DNA of 64,000 bases from Cocos nucifera (Eukaryota > Streptophyta > Magnoliopsida > Arecales > Arecaceae), in contig QRFJ01005775.1 in the NCBI GenBank assembly GCA_006176705.1, forward strand, positions 62,001 to 126,000, in the 5' to 3' direction. Below are positions 46,463-58,949 of this stretch, piece after piece. Within the stretch, counting starts at the first letter, position 1. Every line of letters starts with the position of its first letter. The notes beneath the pieces were generated by a model, which was given only the letters and a program-made list of their open reading frames with translations, made no database searches and was not told the origin of the DNA. The position numbers were made by a program, and so were the translations under genes.

Positions 46463-48743
46463 TATTAGATCAGTACCCTAGATGCCAGATTGGCTGATAC
46501 TTTGTAAAATACTTTCTAGGAGCATTTTTCTAATTTTAACTTAAAATTAATAAACAAATTATTTTCTATCATATTGTATATTTAAAGTATCTATGATATA
46601 TCCTTTAAGTTAATAGGTTTGATAACGCATATTTTCAAGAGTTGAAACTTTAAGGCATGTATTATCATAATTAACTAATAAATTACTATTGATCGTAAGA
46701 TCATCATGAGGATAATGATCAATCCAAAAGATTGATTTATGATCGCTTTCTTAAGATAGATAAGTTTTAATTCTATGGTGTAGAGACACCAGAGCAAGAG
46801 TATAAGTACTTGTTAAGAATAAGAGCACTGAGCATAACTACCTCGAGCAATCATAAGGGAGTCTACCTTCTCATCGATGACTAGCTTGATACTGTAGTTG
46901 TGTATCTAGTTTTTTGACCTGAGGTACATCGACAGTTTACCTTGAGTGTGTTATAGTTTGACTACACTATAACTCGGTCTTCTTGCCATTCAAAATCTTG
47001 AGGTGTGTGTTGGCTATAGCATATTCATTGTAGGAATTAGATAGCACTAATAGGGGATCTATCAATCCCGACAAAAAAGGAGTAGTCCTATGATGATCAT
47101 GAGATCGAGTCCTTAAGCCTATGGTCATGATAGTATAAATTAATAGAAAGAAGTTTCTATTAAGATTTCACATTGGACTCCAGTCGAATGATTTATTCAT
47201 ATGATGGGTGTTAGGTCTAATGAGAGTGCACCTTGACGTTGATCCTATCGAGGCTTATGATAGAAGAACCCAATCACATAGGTAGCTACCTTGAGAGGTT
47301 TGTATTTAGTTCTGATGGGTTACTACCATATACTACTAGGTATCACTGGTAGATTTTGGGATCAATTAGAATTATCTCGATGATTGATGATTCTAATTAG
47401 GTGAATCAAAAGAATTCTAGTCCATCGAAAGATATTTCGATGATGTCGATAATGGAGATCATGATATATCAAATTACCATATAGAACTAAACCTAACTGG
47501 ATCATATAAATAAGGGTTTGGATTTGAATATCATCAATTGGGCTAACCCAGTTTGATTGATTTGGATTAGATCCAATCAGGTTCAAGAAATTCATGCTAG
47601 CACATGATTGGCCCAACTTTCTCCTTCTGTTGTCATTCTAGTTCATCTTGACTAAGTCAAATTTGATTTGGCTCTTCCAAGAATCCTATATGAGTTTGTC
47701 CTGGTCTGACTGGAGCTTATCCAGATTAGATCTAGGCTTGTCTTGGCCTGATCAGGGCTTGTCTTGGAGAGTTGAGGGTTTTTCTTAAAATCCTAGAAAG
47801 GATGTCAGGACAAGGCCATTTTGATCCGATCTTTGCAAGAATTAAGGGAGTAGACATGCGCCCCCTAGAATTCATCTAGGAGCACATGTCCCTAGGTATT
47901 TTTCATGGAACAAAAGAGAGTGCATGCTCCCTTATGGCATGCACCCATTGTGGATAAAGGAAGAGGAATTTTGATAAGATCAAAACTCTAGGATTTTGTT
48001 GTTTGTGCCAAACCCTTCCCTCTTATCCCATCTCCATGCCATTTTTTCTAATGTTTTGTGTGATAAAATTTAGAATAAACTAGGTGTGGGTGTGAGAGGC
48101 TGATAGGAGTCCTTCTGCTTTAACCAAAAAGGTTGCTTAAAGCCTTAGGACTCTAGGGCTGCACATAAGTCTATAAATAGACCCTGATCAAAGGTGTTTG
48201 ATCATTGCAATTAATCTATAGTGAAGCCTTGCCCCTTTCTCCATCTTCATGCTCCCTCTCTCTGATCTTCTCCCTCTTCTCCATGCCCAAGGAGTTGGGT
48301 GAAATAGCAAGAGAAGATCAAGGCCCTGCAGGCGTAAAGATCAAGCGAAGCAGTTTCAGTTCGTGTGACGGACGTGCTACTATCGGAGATCATTTTTGAA
48401 GGTGCACCAGAAGTTTTTATATCTAATCTTTTAAGATCAGATCTAGAAGGAGAGGATGTTCAGATCTAACTTGAGTGGACTTTGGTAGAGGCCGGACGCA
48501 TGCGCGGCTCAAGTCGGAACCTCAAACTTCATCAGATCATCGATAGAGTAAATAGTTTACCCAACAAGGTAATATTAGATATTACTAGATTTAATTTTAA
48601 TTTAGATTTTATATTCAGATCATTCTAATCAAATCTAAGAACTCTCATATCTGATAGGATTATAAGAAAAATTTTTAAAAATTTTGCTATAGATCTGATC
48701 AGATCAAATCGATCCTCTTGCAGGGAAACTACATTTTTCTTCA
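46463..48743 (+). repeat. Family B copia 3' LTR
   Basis: 2281 bp, TATTAGATCAGTACCCTAGA...TTTTTCTTCA. The canonical TG start is changed to TA. Aligns end to end with the solo LTR at 53689-55967 and with 63537-64000. It contains the GGTGTAGAGACACCAGAGC segment and a TATA box at 48171-48179. The 64-codon frame at 48205-48399 is chance. Confidence 0.85.
48171..48179 (+). promoter_or_regulatory. TATA box of family B LTR
   Basis: CTATAAATA, conserved at the homologous place in the solo LTR (55382-55390), each followed by an ACCCTG-type segment. Likely the U3 promoter. Confidence 0.6.
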
Positions 48744-49365
48744 AAAGAGAGTAGGGGATGGTTTCTGGGACAAAACCTAGATGAGCTACCTTCCTAGGCT
48801 TGGTTTCATTCCTAGGGCTGAGGTTAAGGGAGCATGGATTAGATGGTCTCCTAGAACTAGTGGATCAGAAAATTTTGGAAGTCGGTTTGGATCAAACAAA
48901 ATCAAGAAAAACACACTAAAACTTGAAAGAAATTGGTGACAAAATTTTGAGAAACCAAGAAAGAATGGCTAACCCTCCCCGAAAAACTCCTAAAGGATGA
49001 AAAACAAAAGAAAAATAAGAAAATGCAAGAGAAGAGTTAGAATGCTAACCTAAATAGAATGAAGAGATTGGTGGTGCTACCGGAACGATGAAGGAAGGAT
49101 AGAAGGGGCGTCAAAAATTAAAGAGACCATAGAAGGAACAAAATGAGACACTCAGGTTTGAGGAAGATAGAAGGCAGAGAAAAAATAGAGAAGAATAACC
49201 ATAGTAGGGAGAGAGAAGGGGAGGATGCTTAAATTGGCAAGAGAAATCCAAGGTTGTTATGATTGTGGATCATCCACATCGAATCTCTACTCTCTACATG
49301 TCCTCTTTATCATGGCAACAGTAGACGTTTGATAGGACTATTATGACATCATACATATAGCTCAG
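48744..49365. other. Unassigned 622-bp stretch
   Basis: Lies between the family B LTR and the G-type LTR. Purine-rich on the plus strand (48890-49230), with no ORF, no recognised domain and no similarity to other parts of the window noticed. It could be the leader of another retroelement or original flanking DNA. Confidence 0.4.
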
Positions 49366-50861
49366 TGCTGGGGAAAATTTTAAAAGCTAAGATTGTGTTG
49401 AGTCATTTGGCATTAAAGAAGCTTCGAAGCTAGTTCAAATGAGCCAAAACTTTCCATCTCCCGAAGGCAGGAAGCCAGAAGGAACTACGGCAATTGCAAG
49501 CTCTCGGTACTCCCTTCGTCCGAACTTCGAGTCGGGAGTAGAGGGACAAGTGTTGGAGGTAAAGTAGCTCCTGCTGAAGTCCCATCAGAAGTCCGATCTT
49601 GATATAGTGCCAACTATAGTTGTGGAAACCAAATCCAAACCTCGACCAAGTCGATCTCCTAGTCTTGGCAAATCCTTGAAGATCGACCTCCAAAGATGAT
49701 TGAGCCTAGGGCTTCATTCAAGAATGACTCATTCTAGGAATGATAGTAGCCTATGTGGGTGTCCAACCCTATGTACTGGTCGACTTCCTCAATGGAAGTC
49801 CTCCTAGCTCCTCCCTAATAACAGCAAACCTTACCAAACCACGTTGTGAACTTCGGCCAAATGAGTTTGGATAGTGAAAGAAGTCCACCATTTAGTTGTC
49901 TCCGATCTCTAGCCCGAGGTAGTCAGCAGTCATCATAGATATGGGCCTCCTTCACCATCCAACTTTGACTAGTGGCTAACCTTGAAAAGTGGCTGAACTC
50001 TTCCACTCTCCTCTATCGATGGTAAATTTTGTCAATTTCACACCAAGGACCTCAGCTGGATGAACTTGAGTCAGCAAGAGGATCTTGCCATCAATGAGTC
50101 CAATCTTCAATTTGGGATAGGTAGTAGCAACTTCACAAGCATTGAAACTCAGTGTTCCTCCATCCCAACATCAAGACGATCTTGAATTCTAGCCAAATTC
50201 CACTAGAATGGCTAGAACATCTCCACTGCAGCCTAAAGTGCAGAACCTACCCTTCCCATTCAACCTTCAATTCTCTAGATCAAAATACTTGTGCTTGATC
50301 TCTGTCAACCTAGAAGGCAGCCAAGCTCCTGAAAGCTATCAAAAATAGCTCCATCAAGATTCGAATGTAGAGTCTAATCCATGAGCCTACCATCTACAAC
50401 TTAGGAGCCGACCTTCAAGCTCAATTGGATCGACCTTTAGTTTCAAATCTCAGCATGAATATTACACTACCTAGCCTAGAAACCTTTGACCTTCAGTCTG
50501 ACCTCCAGCAAACAATACTCAACCGCCAGCAAGTTGCCATAAATGAAAGCTCACTCTCCATAACAAACTCCGAGTGGCTGGAATGGCCCTTTGACATTCT
50601 ATTATGGCTGTCACCATTAATCTATTATGCACTTCATCTATAAAAGGGACTCTCAAGATATGTTATTCTCTTTAAGCTCTTCTCTCTACTCTAATTCTTC
50701 TGTGTACTCCATTTTTGTTGGCTAGGAAGCTAACATGATCATCGAAGGGTCCTATTGGAGCCACCCACCTCTGGACTTGACTTCGTTTTATAGGTCTCCT
50801 CGATGAGATCATCTCTCCACCTCTAGCGAACTTTGATGGCCATCTATTTTTTACACCAATA
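49366..50861 (+). repeat. G-type gypsy LTR, plus strand
   Basis: Starts TGCTGGGGAAAATTTTAAAA and ends ...TTTACACCAATA, 1496 bp. The end resembles G1 LTR ends: GGTCCTATTGGAGCCACCCA and CTCGATGAGATCATCT near 50745-50830. Immediate flanks (CTCAG / GACCT) do not match, so it is a remnant or recombinant rather than a clean solo LTR. Open frames inside (49430-49693, 50425-50643) are not supported as genes. Confidence 0.65.
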
Positions 50862-51454
50862 GACCTAATTCACACTAACCCATTAAACTATGTGTTATGA
50901 TTTTTTATCTTAAGATCTTTAATTCATAATTCTAGATCCTAATTAATAACCCTTAATCCTTAATTAAGTGTTGGGCTGATGGGCTAGGGTTCGGCATTTT
51001 GAAAATAATTTTAATATTTTATAAAATATTTTTACAACATGGTTGTGTCTACTAAATGAGTCGACTCATTTCAGAAATAGGTCGGCTCATTTCATAAACA
51101 TCAATCAGTTGCATGTTTAATTCATAAACTATGCATATAACATAAAACCATGAATCTATCTTAGATCTAATCTAAACTATTCATGATCATAAATTTTAGA
51201 TTGAAATAATTTTAAATCTACTAAATCATAAATTCTCTTAGATTATATCTAACATATTTATGATTAATTTTTAGATTAGCACATACTAGCATAACCTTTT
51301 CACTGTAATAGATAAATCTTATAGTAGGATAACTTTATAAGATCAGTTTATGCGATCTAAATATTTATTTCAGATTTAACTCTAAGATTATAATTTAGAT
51401 TTAATTTAAATAATCTATCTAAAGCATGCATAAATACAATGTCAATCAAACCTA
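50862..51454 (-). other. Family A leader fragment
   Basis: Homologous to 36190-36976 (TTAATTCATAATTCTAGATC and the AATGAGTCGACTCATTTCAG segment near 51055). Minus-strand leader next to a primer site. The rest of the element beyond 50862 is missing. Confidence 0.7.
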
Positions 51455-51468
51455 GGCTCTGATACCAA
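51455..51468 (-). promoter_or_regulatory. Primer binding site, Met-tRNA type
   Basis: Minus-strand TTGGTATCAGAGCC, intact, next to the LTR end of the family A remnant. Confidence 0.85.
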
Positions 51469-52926
51469 TTAATAAAAAAATCTAGGATTACATGCATAGA
51501 TTTTGAAACTTTTCAAAAATAGCAGCAAAAAGATTTAGATTAATCATATTAATCTACTAAAGCATATAAAAATACCTAGATCTAGGATCTTATGATATAA
51601 TACTAACATGTATTAAATCTAAAAATAAAATAAATAACATGAAAAGTATTGATCATATCAATAACTAGGCTAGATCTAATCTAGAACACTATAGAGATTA
51701 GATCTCTATACTTGATCATGGGTCGAGAACTCTGCTTGCTATTTTTATGGATGAGGACATCTATTAGAGCCATAGATCATCTAGCCTCTATGAGTTTTCT
51801 ACATAAGGCTTCAAATCTGATCGGAGATCCAGTCATCGAAAATCCGCGCAACGTGCTAGCACCTTGCAAATCCCTACTTGATAGTTGATCTTTAATCTTC
51901 TTCTTCCAATCTCTTAGACCTTCCAAGGAATGAAGACTCAGAGCAAGACTTGAGAGAGATTTTCTTCCTCACTAATCTCTCAAAAGAACATGGAAGAGGA
52001 AAATGAGAAACCCTAGAGAAGAAACCCTTTCTTCTCTTCTTTCTTTTCTCTCACCAAGACACACTAGAATTATGTGCTAAAGAAACCCCACGCCCAAGAG
52101 CTCTCTGCCCCCAATATTCCCATGCCTAATACCATGACTATCGATGAAACTCTCATTAAAATGTCATGCCCAACCTCTACTTAAATAGGGAGAAAAGGTA
52201 GAGTCATAGTCTAGGTCAAATACCTAGTTAGGACATTTTCCAATGTAGGAAACATTGGGGCCCCCAACTTTTGTGCACCTCCTTATTTTCCTTGTGCATG
52301 GGATACCAGCAAGGAGTGCACAAAACCTTCCCTTTTCTACCAAAAAAATCATATCAATATCTAATTTAATTGGGACCATCTTTTGGATAGAGTTTGGAAA
52401 TTGTCAAACTCTATCAAATAGAGTTCTAAGTCAAAACAACTTACTTATTTGGACCTGGTCCAAAACAAATTTCCAAACCAGATAAAGGAGGATAAAGGAG
52501 CATGCATGGCCTTCTCTGGGCACGAGAAATCTCATGCTAAAAATCAGAACAAGGGGCATGGGCGTGGGGAGTTTGGCATAAGAGATGAGAGAGAGTCCCA
52601 ATCCAACTAGGCTCTTTAGTTTTCTTTGGTCAAACTAAGATTTTAAACTCAATTAAATTAGGATTGATGCAACCTAATCAAAGATCATTCTAGTCTAACT
52701 AGGAGCCCATTTAAATCAAATTAAATCATATTTAAATTTAATTTAAATACTATCTAACTAGAAATTAGGTGCACACAAGCTCTAATTGAATAGAAAATTG
52801 ATGTTCATTGCAATTGACTTATCTCATAATCTAATTAGACCTGACTTAATCAAGTCCAAACCAAATCAAATTAAATCTCATTTAATTAGACTCAATCTCA
52901 GCCCTAATGCTCAATCAAATTAAGCC

Positions 52927-52949
52927 AATTAGCAATCGAATTGCTAATT
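52927..52949. repeat. Conserved hairpin, GCAAT arms
   Basis: Same arms as 3228-3250 with loop CGA. It also shows the empty version of the hairpin into which G1 inserted at 41424. Confidence 0.7.
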
Positions 52950-53688
52950 AATCTTCCTATAATACTTGCACTAGATCAAACATCAATCATATTAATTGTT
53001 TGATCCTAAAATGATTCATAATCATTGATCAACCATTCGATTAAATTAAACTCTCTAATGCATGTGACCCCATAGGTTCGAACCTAAGCTAGTAGCATAA
53101 GAATAAATTCTTGTACCAATTGAAGTGACCATCTAGCAATGATATCCATCATCTGGATAGGTCGAATGTATATAAAGCAATATTCTAGAATCCATGTGAA
53201 TATGGTTATCATATAACTCATCCCTTTGATCTCTATATTTAGGATGACTTAGAGTTAAACTATCAACTTTGGAATAGTGCATCCATAATGTGTTTCAAAG
53301 CAATTAGTCATGTGACTCCTCACAAAGACTATCCTAGCCAAGGTTTTGCTAAATTGAAAATATAATTGTACACAATTCCTAAAACCAGGAGTGATCAATC
53401 CTATCTTGACTCACTCACTGATTTTACAAGTACTTGACTGTGTCCAAAAATCTTCGATCACTAAATTAAAAATTTAGATAGTCTGGCATCAAAGCACAGT
53501 AAGTTGCTTGAAAGTCACCATGGTGATCTCAGGTTAGAGGGATACTTATACCTATATTCCTTCAGAGCAATTTTTGATAGTAGAATACTCCAAAATTGGT
53601 CATGTTTAGTGACAATGTACCCCTACATCTTATCTACATGCCATACCAGTGTTAATATACTCCTTGGTTAAAAGGACAACCAACCTAT

Positions 53689-55967
53689 TGTTAGATATAT
53701 GTGCCCTAGAAGCCAGAATTAGCTGACACTTGTAATACACTTCTAGGGGCAAAATTATAATTTTGACTAAAATCAATAAATGGATTATTTTCTATCACAT
53801 ATGTGTATTTAGTGTCTGTGATACATCCTTTGAGTTAATGGTAATGATAATTCATATTTTCAAGAGTTGAAAATTTAAGACATGAATAATCATTATTAAC
53901 TCATAAATTGCTCCTGACCATAGGATCATCACGAGGATGGTGATTGATCCGGAAGGTTGGTGTACAATCGCTTCTCTTTAGTAGATGAGTCTTGAGTCTA
54001 CGGTGTGGAGACACTGGAGCGAGAGTACACTACTCGTTAGAAAATGAGGGCACTGAGCGTGACCACCTTGAGTAGTCATTAGGGAGTCTACCTTCTCGTC
54101 AATGACTGACTCGATGCTGCAGTAGTATGTCTGGTTCCTTGACCTGAGATGCATCGACAGTTCACCTTGAGGGTGTTATAGTTTGACTATACCATTACTC
54201 GGTCTCCTAGCCATATGGAACCCTGAGGTGTATGTTGGCTATGACATGTTCATTGTAGGAACTGGATTGCATCAAGATGGAATCTATCTACCTCGGTGGT
54301 AGAGGAGTAGCCCTATGATGATCATGAGAATCAAGTCCAGAAATCCATGGCCATGATAGAGTGAAATAATAGAAAGAGTTTCTATTTAGATTTTCACATT
54401 GGACTCGAATCGAATGATTACATCATATGACAGAGACTAGGGTTTGACGAGTTCACCTAAACCCTAATCTGATCGGGGCTTAAGATAGAAGAACTGAATC
54501 ACATAGGTAGCTGCACCAAGAGGTTCGCATTCAGCTCTGATGGGTTGCCACCATATACTGCTAGGTGTCACTGGTGGATTTTGGGAGCAATTAGAATAAT
54601 TTAGATGATCGATCATTCTAGCTGTTCGAATCAGAAGAGTTCTGATCCATCGAAAGGAGTTTCGATGATGTCGATGATAGAGATCATGACATATCCCATT
54701 ACCATACAGAACTGAACCTAACTAGGTCACACAAACAAGGGTTTGAATCTGGTGATCATCAATTGAACTGATCTAGTTCAATTGATCTGAATGAGATTCA
54801 ATTAGGTTCAAGGAAATCGTGCTAGCACTCGATTGAACCTAACGTTCTTCTTTTGCTATCATAAATTAGTTGTCCTATCTGAGCCAAAGGAGTTTGTGCT
54901 CAAACAGAGGCCTTCATGTGGTCTGACAGGAGGTTGTCCAAGTCAGAAAAGGTTGTCTTATTTGTAAGACATTACCTGCCATTTTTGGTCACCTGCCATT
55001 TCTTGTTCTTTGACTTTGGTCAAAAGTCTACCTTTGACTGGTCAAACATTGACCGTTGACACTTTGACTTTTGACCACATGTCATGCACCTATTGGAGAG
55101 CTGGTGGGGGCCTGTCCCCCTGCTAGAACCTAGCAAGGAGAAGGGTGCACGCCACCCTAGGCATGTGCCCAAGTTGGAGGCGCCTAGGAGTCCTTGTTGG
55201 ACATGGACTCCATCTCCTTTTTGAATTCCAATTAGAGTTCTTTTAAGAACCAACTTTGACTGGTCTTAGGTGCCCTCTAAGGAGGAATCCAGGGGTCTCT
55301 ATTCCCACCAATCAGATTTAGATCTGATTTCACAAAGGATTGTGATTGGTTGGGAGGAAGAGGAGTTGGATCACGCTTAGTCTATAAATAAGACCCTGCG
55401 CCCAACTCAGATTAAGAGATGCAATTCAATTGAGAAACCCCATGCCCCAAGGCTGCCTCTCCCCTCCTTCTCCATGCCATAGTCTCTTCTTCCCTTGCTC
55501 TCCATGTCCAAAAGGAGTTTTGGACCTTGGTTGGTGCGATTCAGATCAAAGAAAGGCGATCAAAAATAAGAAGGCTGCGCTGCTGCAAAGGACGACTGCT
55601 CATCTTCAAAAGAATTTTGAAGATCCTCTAGATCAGATTCAGATCTAATTTTTGGAGGCGTGATAGAGAAGAAGAGGATCTTCAGATCCAACCCGAGTGG
55701 ATACCGGTAGAGGCCAGGCACTTGCATGGCTAAGATCCAGAACCTTTCGCTGCAAATAGGATCATCAACAGGGTAATAGGATTACCCAGATCAGGTAAAT
55801 TAAATTTCATTTAATTTATCTTTTAATTTTATTTTATTAAAATAATAAGAATCAGATCTAAAACATATCAAGATCTGATTAGGATCAAGAGAAAAATTTT
55901 TGAAATATATCTCTTGATCTGATCAGATCTGAACGAACCTGGATCGGGAAATCAGGATTTTCCTTCA
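53689..55967 (+). repeat. Solo family B LTR with perfect target duplication
   Basis: 2279 bp, TGTTAGATATATGTGCCCTA...GATTTTCCTTCA. Flanked by CCTAT on both sides (53684-53688 and 55968-55972). Removing it restores the family A LTR phrase seen elsewhere (AACCAATCTATATGGCACAC near 38843). TATA box at 55382-55390. No internal region remains, as expected after recombination between two LTRs. Confidence 0.9.
55382..55390 (+). promoter_or_regulatory. TATA box of solo family B LTR
   Basis: CTATAAATA followed by AGACCCTGCG, matching 48171-48179. Confidence 0.6.
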
Positions 55968-56250
55968 CCTATATGGTACACAACGATCTATACTCAATAA
56001 ACGTTATCATCCAGGGTAACAACATATCATTTGATTGCAAATATATATAAGGACTAAATGATAAATCTCCTCTTTATCGAATCTAAATAGTCCTATGAAC
56101 TTCATCACAACACCAAAGTTCAAAAAAAGATGTACACTTATGATAAAAATGTCAAAATAAACTTTTTATTAATGATAAATCATATACAATTATAAAGTTT
56201 GCTCAACCATCAACAGGTAGATGATTGACTTCAGAATATATTTTTTGATA

Positions 56251-56750
56251 GTTCTTCAATCTGCCTATTCATTTCTTATAAATTTTTATCGAGATCATCA
56301 TCTTGATCATGGATCTTAAAGCATGGAGGTTTCATAGGGTGCAGAGATTTTTTTGAAGTTGAATCATGCTCAGAGCAGGAACTTATTGATCTCTGCTTCC
56401 CCTTCTTCGGGCTTTCTAGATGCCTTCCTCTGGCTGGTCTTGTCAGATCTAGATTTTGACTTTCAAATGATGGCTTCATGGGGGCACCAGTGTTGAAACT
56501 TGCTACATTGCCTGCACGACTTTTGTGAGGCTTCTTACTTGCTATACCAACAAGTTAAATTGATTAGCATCCATTATTACCATCGACTAGGGAGGTGGAG
56601 GTGCAGGCATCTATGCTGGAAGAGGATGATTAGTCGGTGCTGGATCTGGCTGAGAGGTAGTGGCAATAGATCACCGGGATGATGCTCTCTTGGATGGCAT
56701 CTCTACTCAATGGGGTACTCCTTTAAGATTAAGGATTCAAAAGTCCCTTT
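56251..56750 (-). pseudogene. G-type gypsy gag leader fragment
   Basis: Resembles the N-terminal gag region of G1 (39860-40516). Shared pieces include the GAGATCATCATCTTGATCAT phrase near 56291 and TTGCTATACCAACAAGTTAA near 56535. No intact frame. It adjoins the LTR at 56761 in the expected order for a minus-strand gypsy. Confidence 0.6.
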
Positions 56751-56760
56751 TCTAGCATCA

Positions 56761-58218
56761 ATGCTACTGGTGGAGAAATTGGATCATCATCAAAATTACT
56801 AGAGAGGATGCCCAAGATCTCACCAGTGAAACCTACAAAACAAAGTTCTGACTGGAGGTGGATGGCTCTAGCATAGACCCTCCAATGATCAAGTCAGAAA
56901 TCTGCCAACAAGAATGGAGTACTTAAAAATTATATGAGATTAGAGAAAAATACATATCTGGAGGATCCTATATATAGATAGAGCTATAACAAATTGACAG
57001 TGACTGCTATAACATGGATTGTTCAAGCGATTTCAATTTTGTTATAGAGGATAAGTGGGCGATCATAACCACCTGGCTAGTAGTAATCTTATTATGGCAT
57101 AAATGGAGAATATCTAATCTTATTATTAATACTTGAAGGTCAGAAGCTACCGAGCTTGATAATCGACTTTGTGGACTATAGTTGCTCCATGGAATCTGAG
57201 GTCAGACAAATCGGGTTTGGAGGTTAGTATCCTGAGTAAGACTTGCGCTTTGGATTCTAAGATCGAATGAACTTGAGAGCTGACGAGCACCAAACTTCCT
57301 AGCTGGGACTCTATCAGGATTATTTAAACTGATTTCAAGGAAGGTTAGCTAGAGGTTTAGCTACATTCAAGGTCAAATTCTGATAGGAACTATTATATAG
57401 TCATTATCATCAAGCTTGAATTGAAGGTCGAAGTCAAGAAGCTCAGAGGATATTTGAGGTCAGTCATCAGTAAGGGATCAATATCATTTTAGGATAAACT
57501 ATCATTTGATTTAGACTTATTCATGTAGAAAATGGTGCTAATGCCAGAGTTCACTGGAGCTGGAGAAGATGAGATCGTCGATGAGACCTGCAAGGTGAAG
57601 TTCAAACCAGAGGTGGATGGCTCCGATAGGACCCATCGATGGTCAAGTTAACAAGAATGAAGTACTCAGGATAATATAAGTAGAAAACGAGAGCTTAGAG
57701 AGAAAAACATATCTGCAGGGTCCTATATATAGGCAGAGCTAATAATAGAATAAAAGTGATAGCCATAATAGAATGTCAGTAGGCTATTCGAGCCACATGA
57801 AGTTTGTTACAAAGAGTGGGCTATCATTTATTATGATTTGTAGGTGGTTAGGTTCTATTTTTTGGAGTTCGGTCGTAGTTTCTACATCTATTAGCAAATT
57901 ATGCATACTGGGATGAAGAACTTGAAATTAGGTATGCCAAACTTGGAGATCAGTTTTAGTGTGGTAGGTAGTAAACTTGTAACCAATTAAAATCTATTGG
58001 TGCTGCTTTTATTAGCTTTAAGGAGTTCAGCCATCTTCAAGGTCGGTCAGAGATTGACGAGAGCATTCAAGCTAGAGGCTAGAGAGGGAATTATCAAACT
58101 TTCTAAACCATTATCAGATTTTCTGAAGGAGTTTGGCTATCTTTGAGATCGACTTGAAGTTGAAATCGGTGAACTTCTTGCTAGTGCCATTCGATTTGCT
58201 TTCAGAAGCTCCCCTGCC
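56761..58218 (-). repeat. G-type gypsy LTR with duplicated end
   Basis: A minus-strand LTR end is at 56761 (CCACCAGTAGCA, followed by primer-like TTGATGCTAG at 56751-56760). The LTR-end segment occurs twice: 56780-56990 and again at 57540-57745, each with GGAGGTGGATGGCTC and a GGxTCCTATATATAG phrase. So this is either two tandem, truncated LTRs or one LTR with an internal duplication. The upper end near 58218 resembles the TGCTGGGG start of 49366. Confidence 0.55.
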
Positions 58219-58238
58219 TTCAAGACTGAAAGAGCAAG

Positions 58239-58949
58239 TGTGGTGCTCCTAAGTCTTGGAAGATCATGAAGGAGTCAAGGTGGTGGCTCTTGAAGGCTAG
58301 GATTGATCGAAGATGTACCAACAAAGATAAAGAGGCTGGCACACAATCGATTGGCTTGGATATGGAGCCAAACTAGCTCGATCTGAGATCGAGTCGACTC
58401 GACCTATATCCGAGGCAGCTATCTCAGGTAGATAGAAGACATGATTCGGGGAGACGTAGTTGAGCCAGTTCGACTTCTGACCGAGCCAGCTTGATGGTGG
58501 CAAATTGATCTGGATGGATTTTCTATTTGGTCTTGGATTGGGTCTAATCCAAGAGATCTTAAGGCCTAGTATGAGAAGTCTTAAGGTGGCTAATTCATGT
58601 ATTAGGCTAAGTCTTTAGTCTAGGGGATGATAGCATGCAAGACATGGATTTACATAGGCTTGGGTGAGTGTTTTCATGTATGGATTAGTCGAGGAAAATT
58701 TTCTAGGACTGTGTTATGTTGACTCTGAGTGTCTATATATATACTTATATATATAGATTATGGAAAAAAAAGAGAATGAATTGAATTTCTTTTCTCACTG
58801 AAATCCTAGCTTTCTCTCTTTCTCACTCAATCGCTGTCTCATCTTCTTATCATCTGATCTTTATCTTTCTTACTATCATCTCCAACTTGCTTCCTCAGAG
58901 TTGGTAGAAGGTATAAGAATTTCCATAGGTCCTGAAATAATTCATAACA
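58239..58949 (+). repeat. Tork-like LTR
   Basis: 711 bp, TGTGGTGCTCCTAAGTCTTG...AATTCATAACA, followed by AGCGGTA (58950-58956), the first bases of a Met-tRNA primer site, where the next element begins. Its start resembles the Tork-like LTR at 12733. It holds GAGTCGACTCG / GAGCCAGTTCG words (58355-58495) and a TATATATA-rich promoter-like segment at 58732-58760. Confidence 0.7.

Larger units (their letters stand above)
51469..56250 (-). repeat. Family A-type LTR interrupted by a solo family B LTR
   Basis: The pieces 51469-53688 and 55973-56250 make a minus-strand LTR of about 2.5 kb. On the minus strand its start is near 56250 (TATCAAAAAATATATTCTGA). Closer to the A' LTR at 2226-5105 than to 36991-39133, judging from the hairpin arms at 52927-52949 (AATTAGCAAT / ATTGCTAATT, loop CGA). 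A family B solo LTR sits at 53689-55967. Confidence 0.8.

Noticed and set aside
48205..48399. Possible small gene downstream of a TATA box
   Set aside because: It lies in the transcribed leader part of a family B LTR; the homologous frame in 53689-55967 is not conserved.
49430..50643. Host gene in the 49-51 kb interval
   Set aside because: Short open frames without domains lie inside a G-type LTR identified by its shared end segment.
58732..58760. Microsatellite as an origin or telomere-like repeat
   Set aside because: Only a short TATATATA run inside an LTR promoter region.
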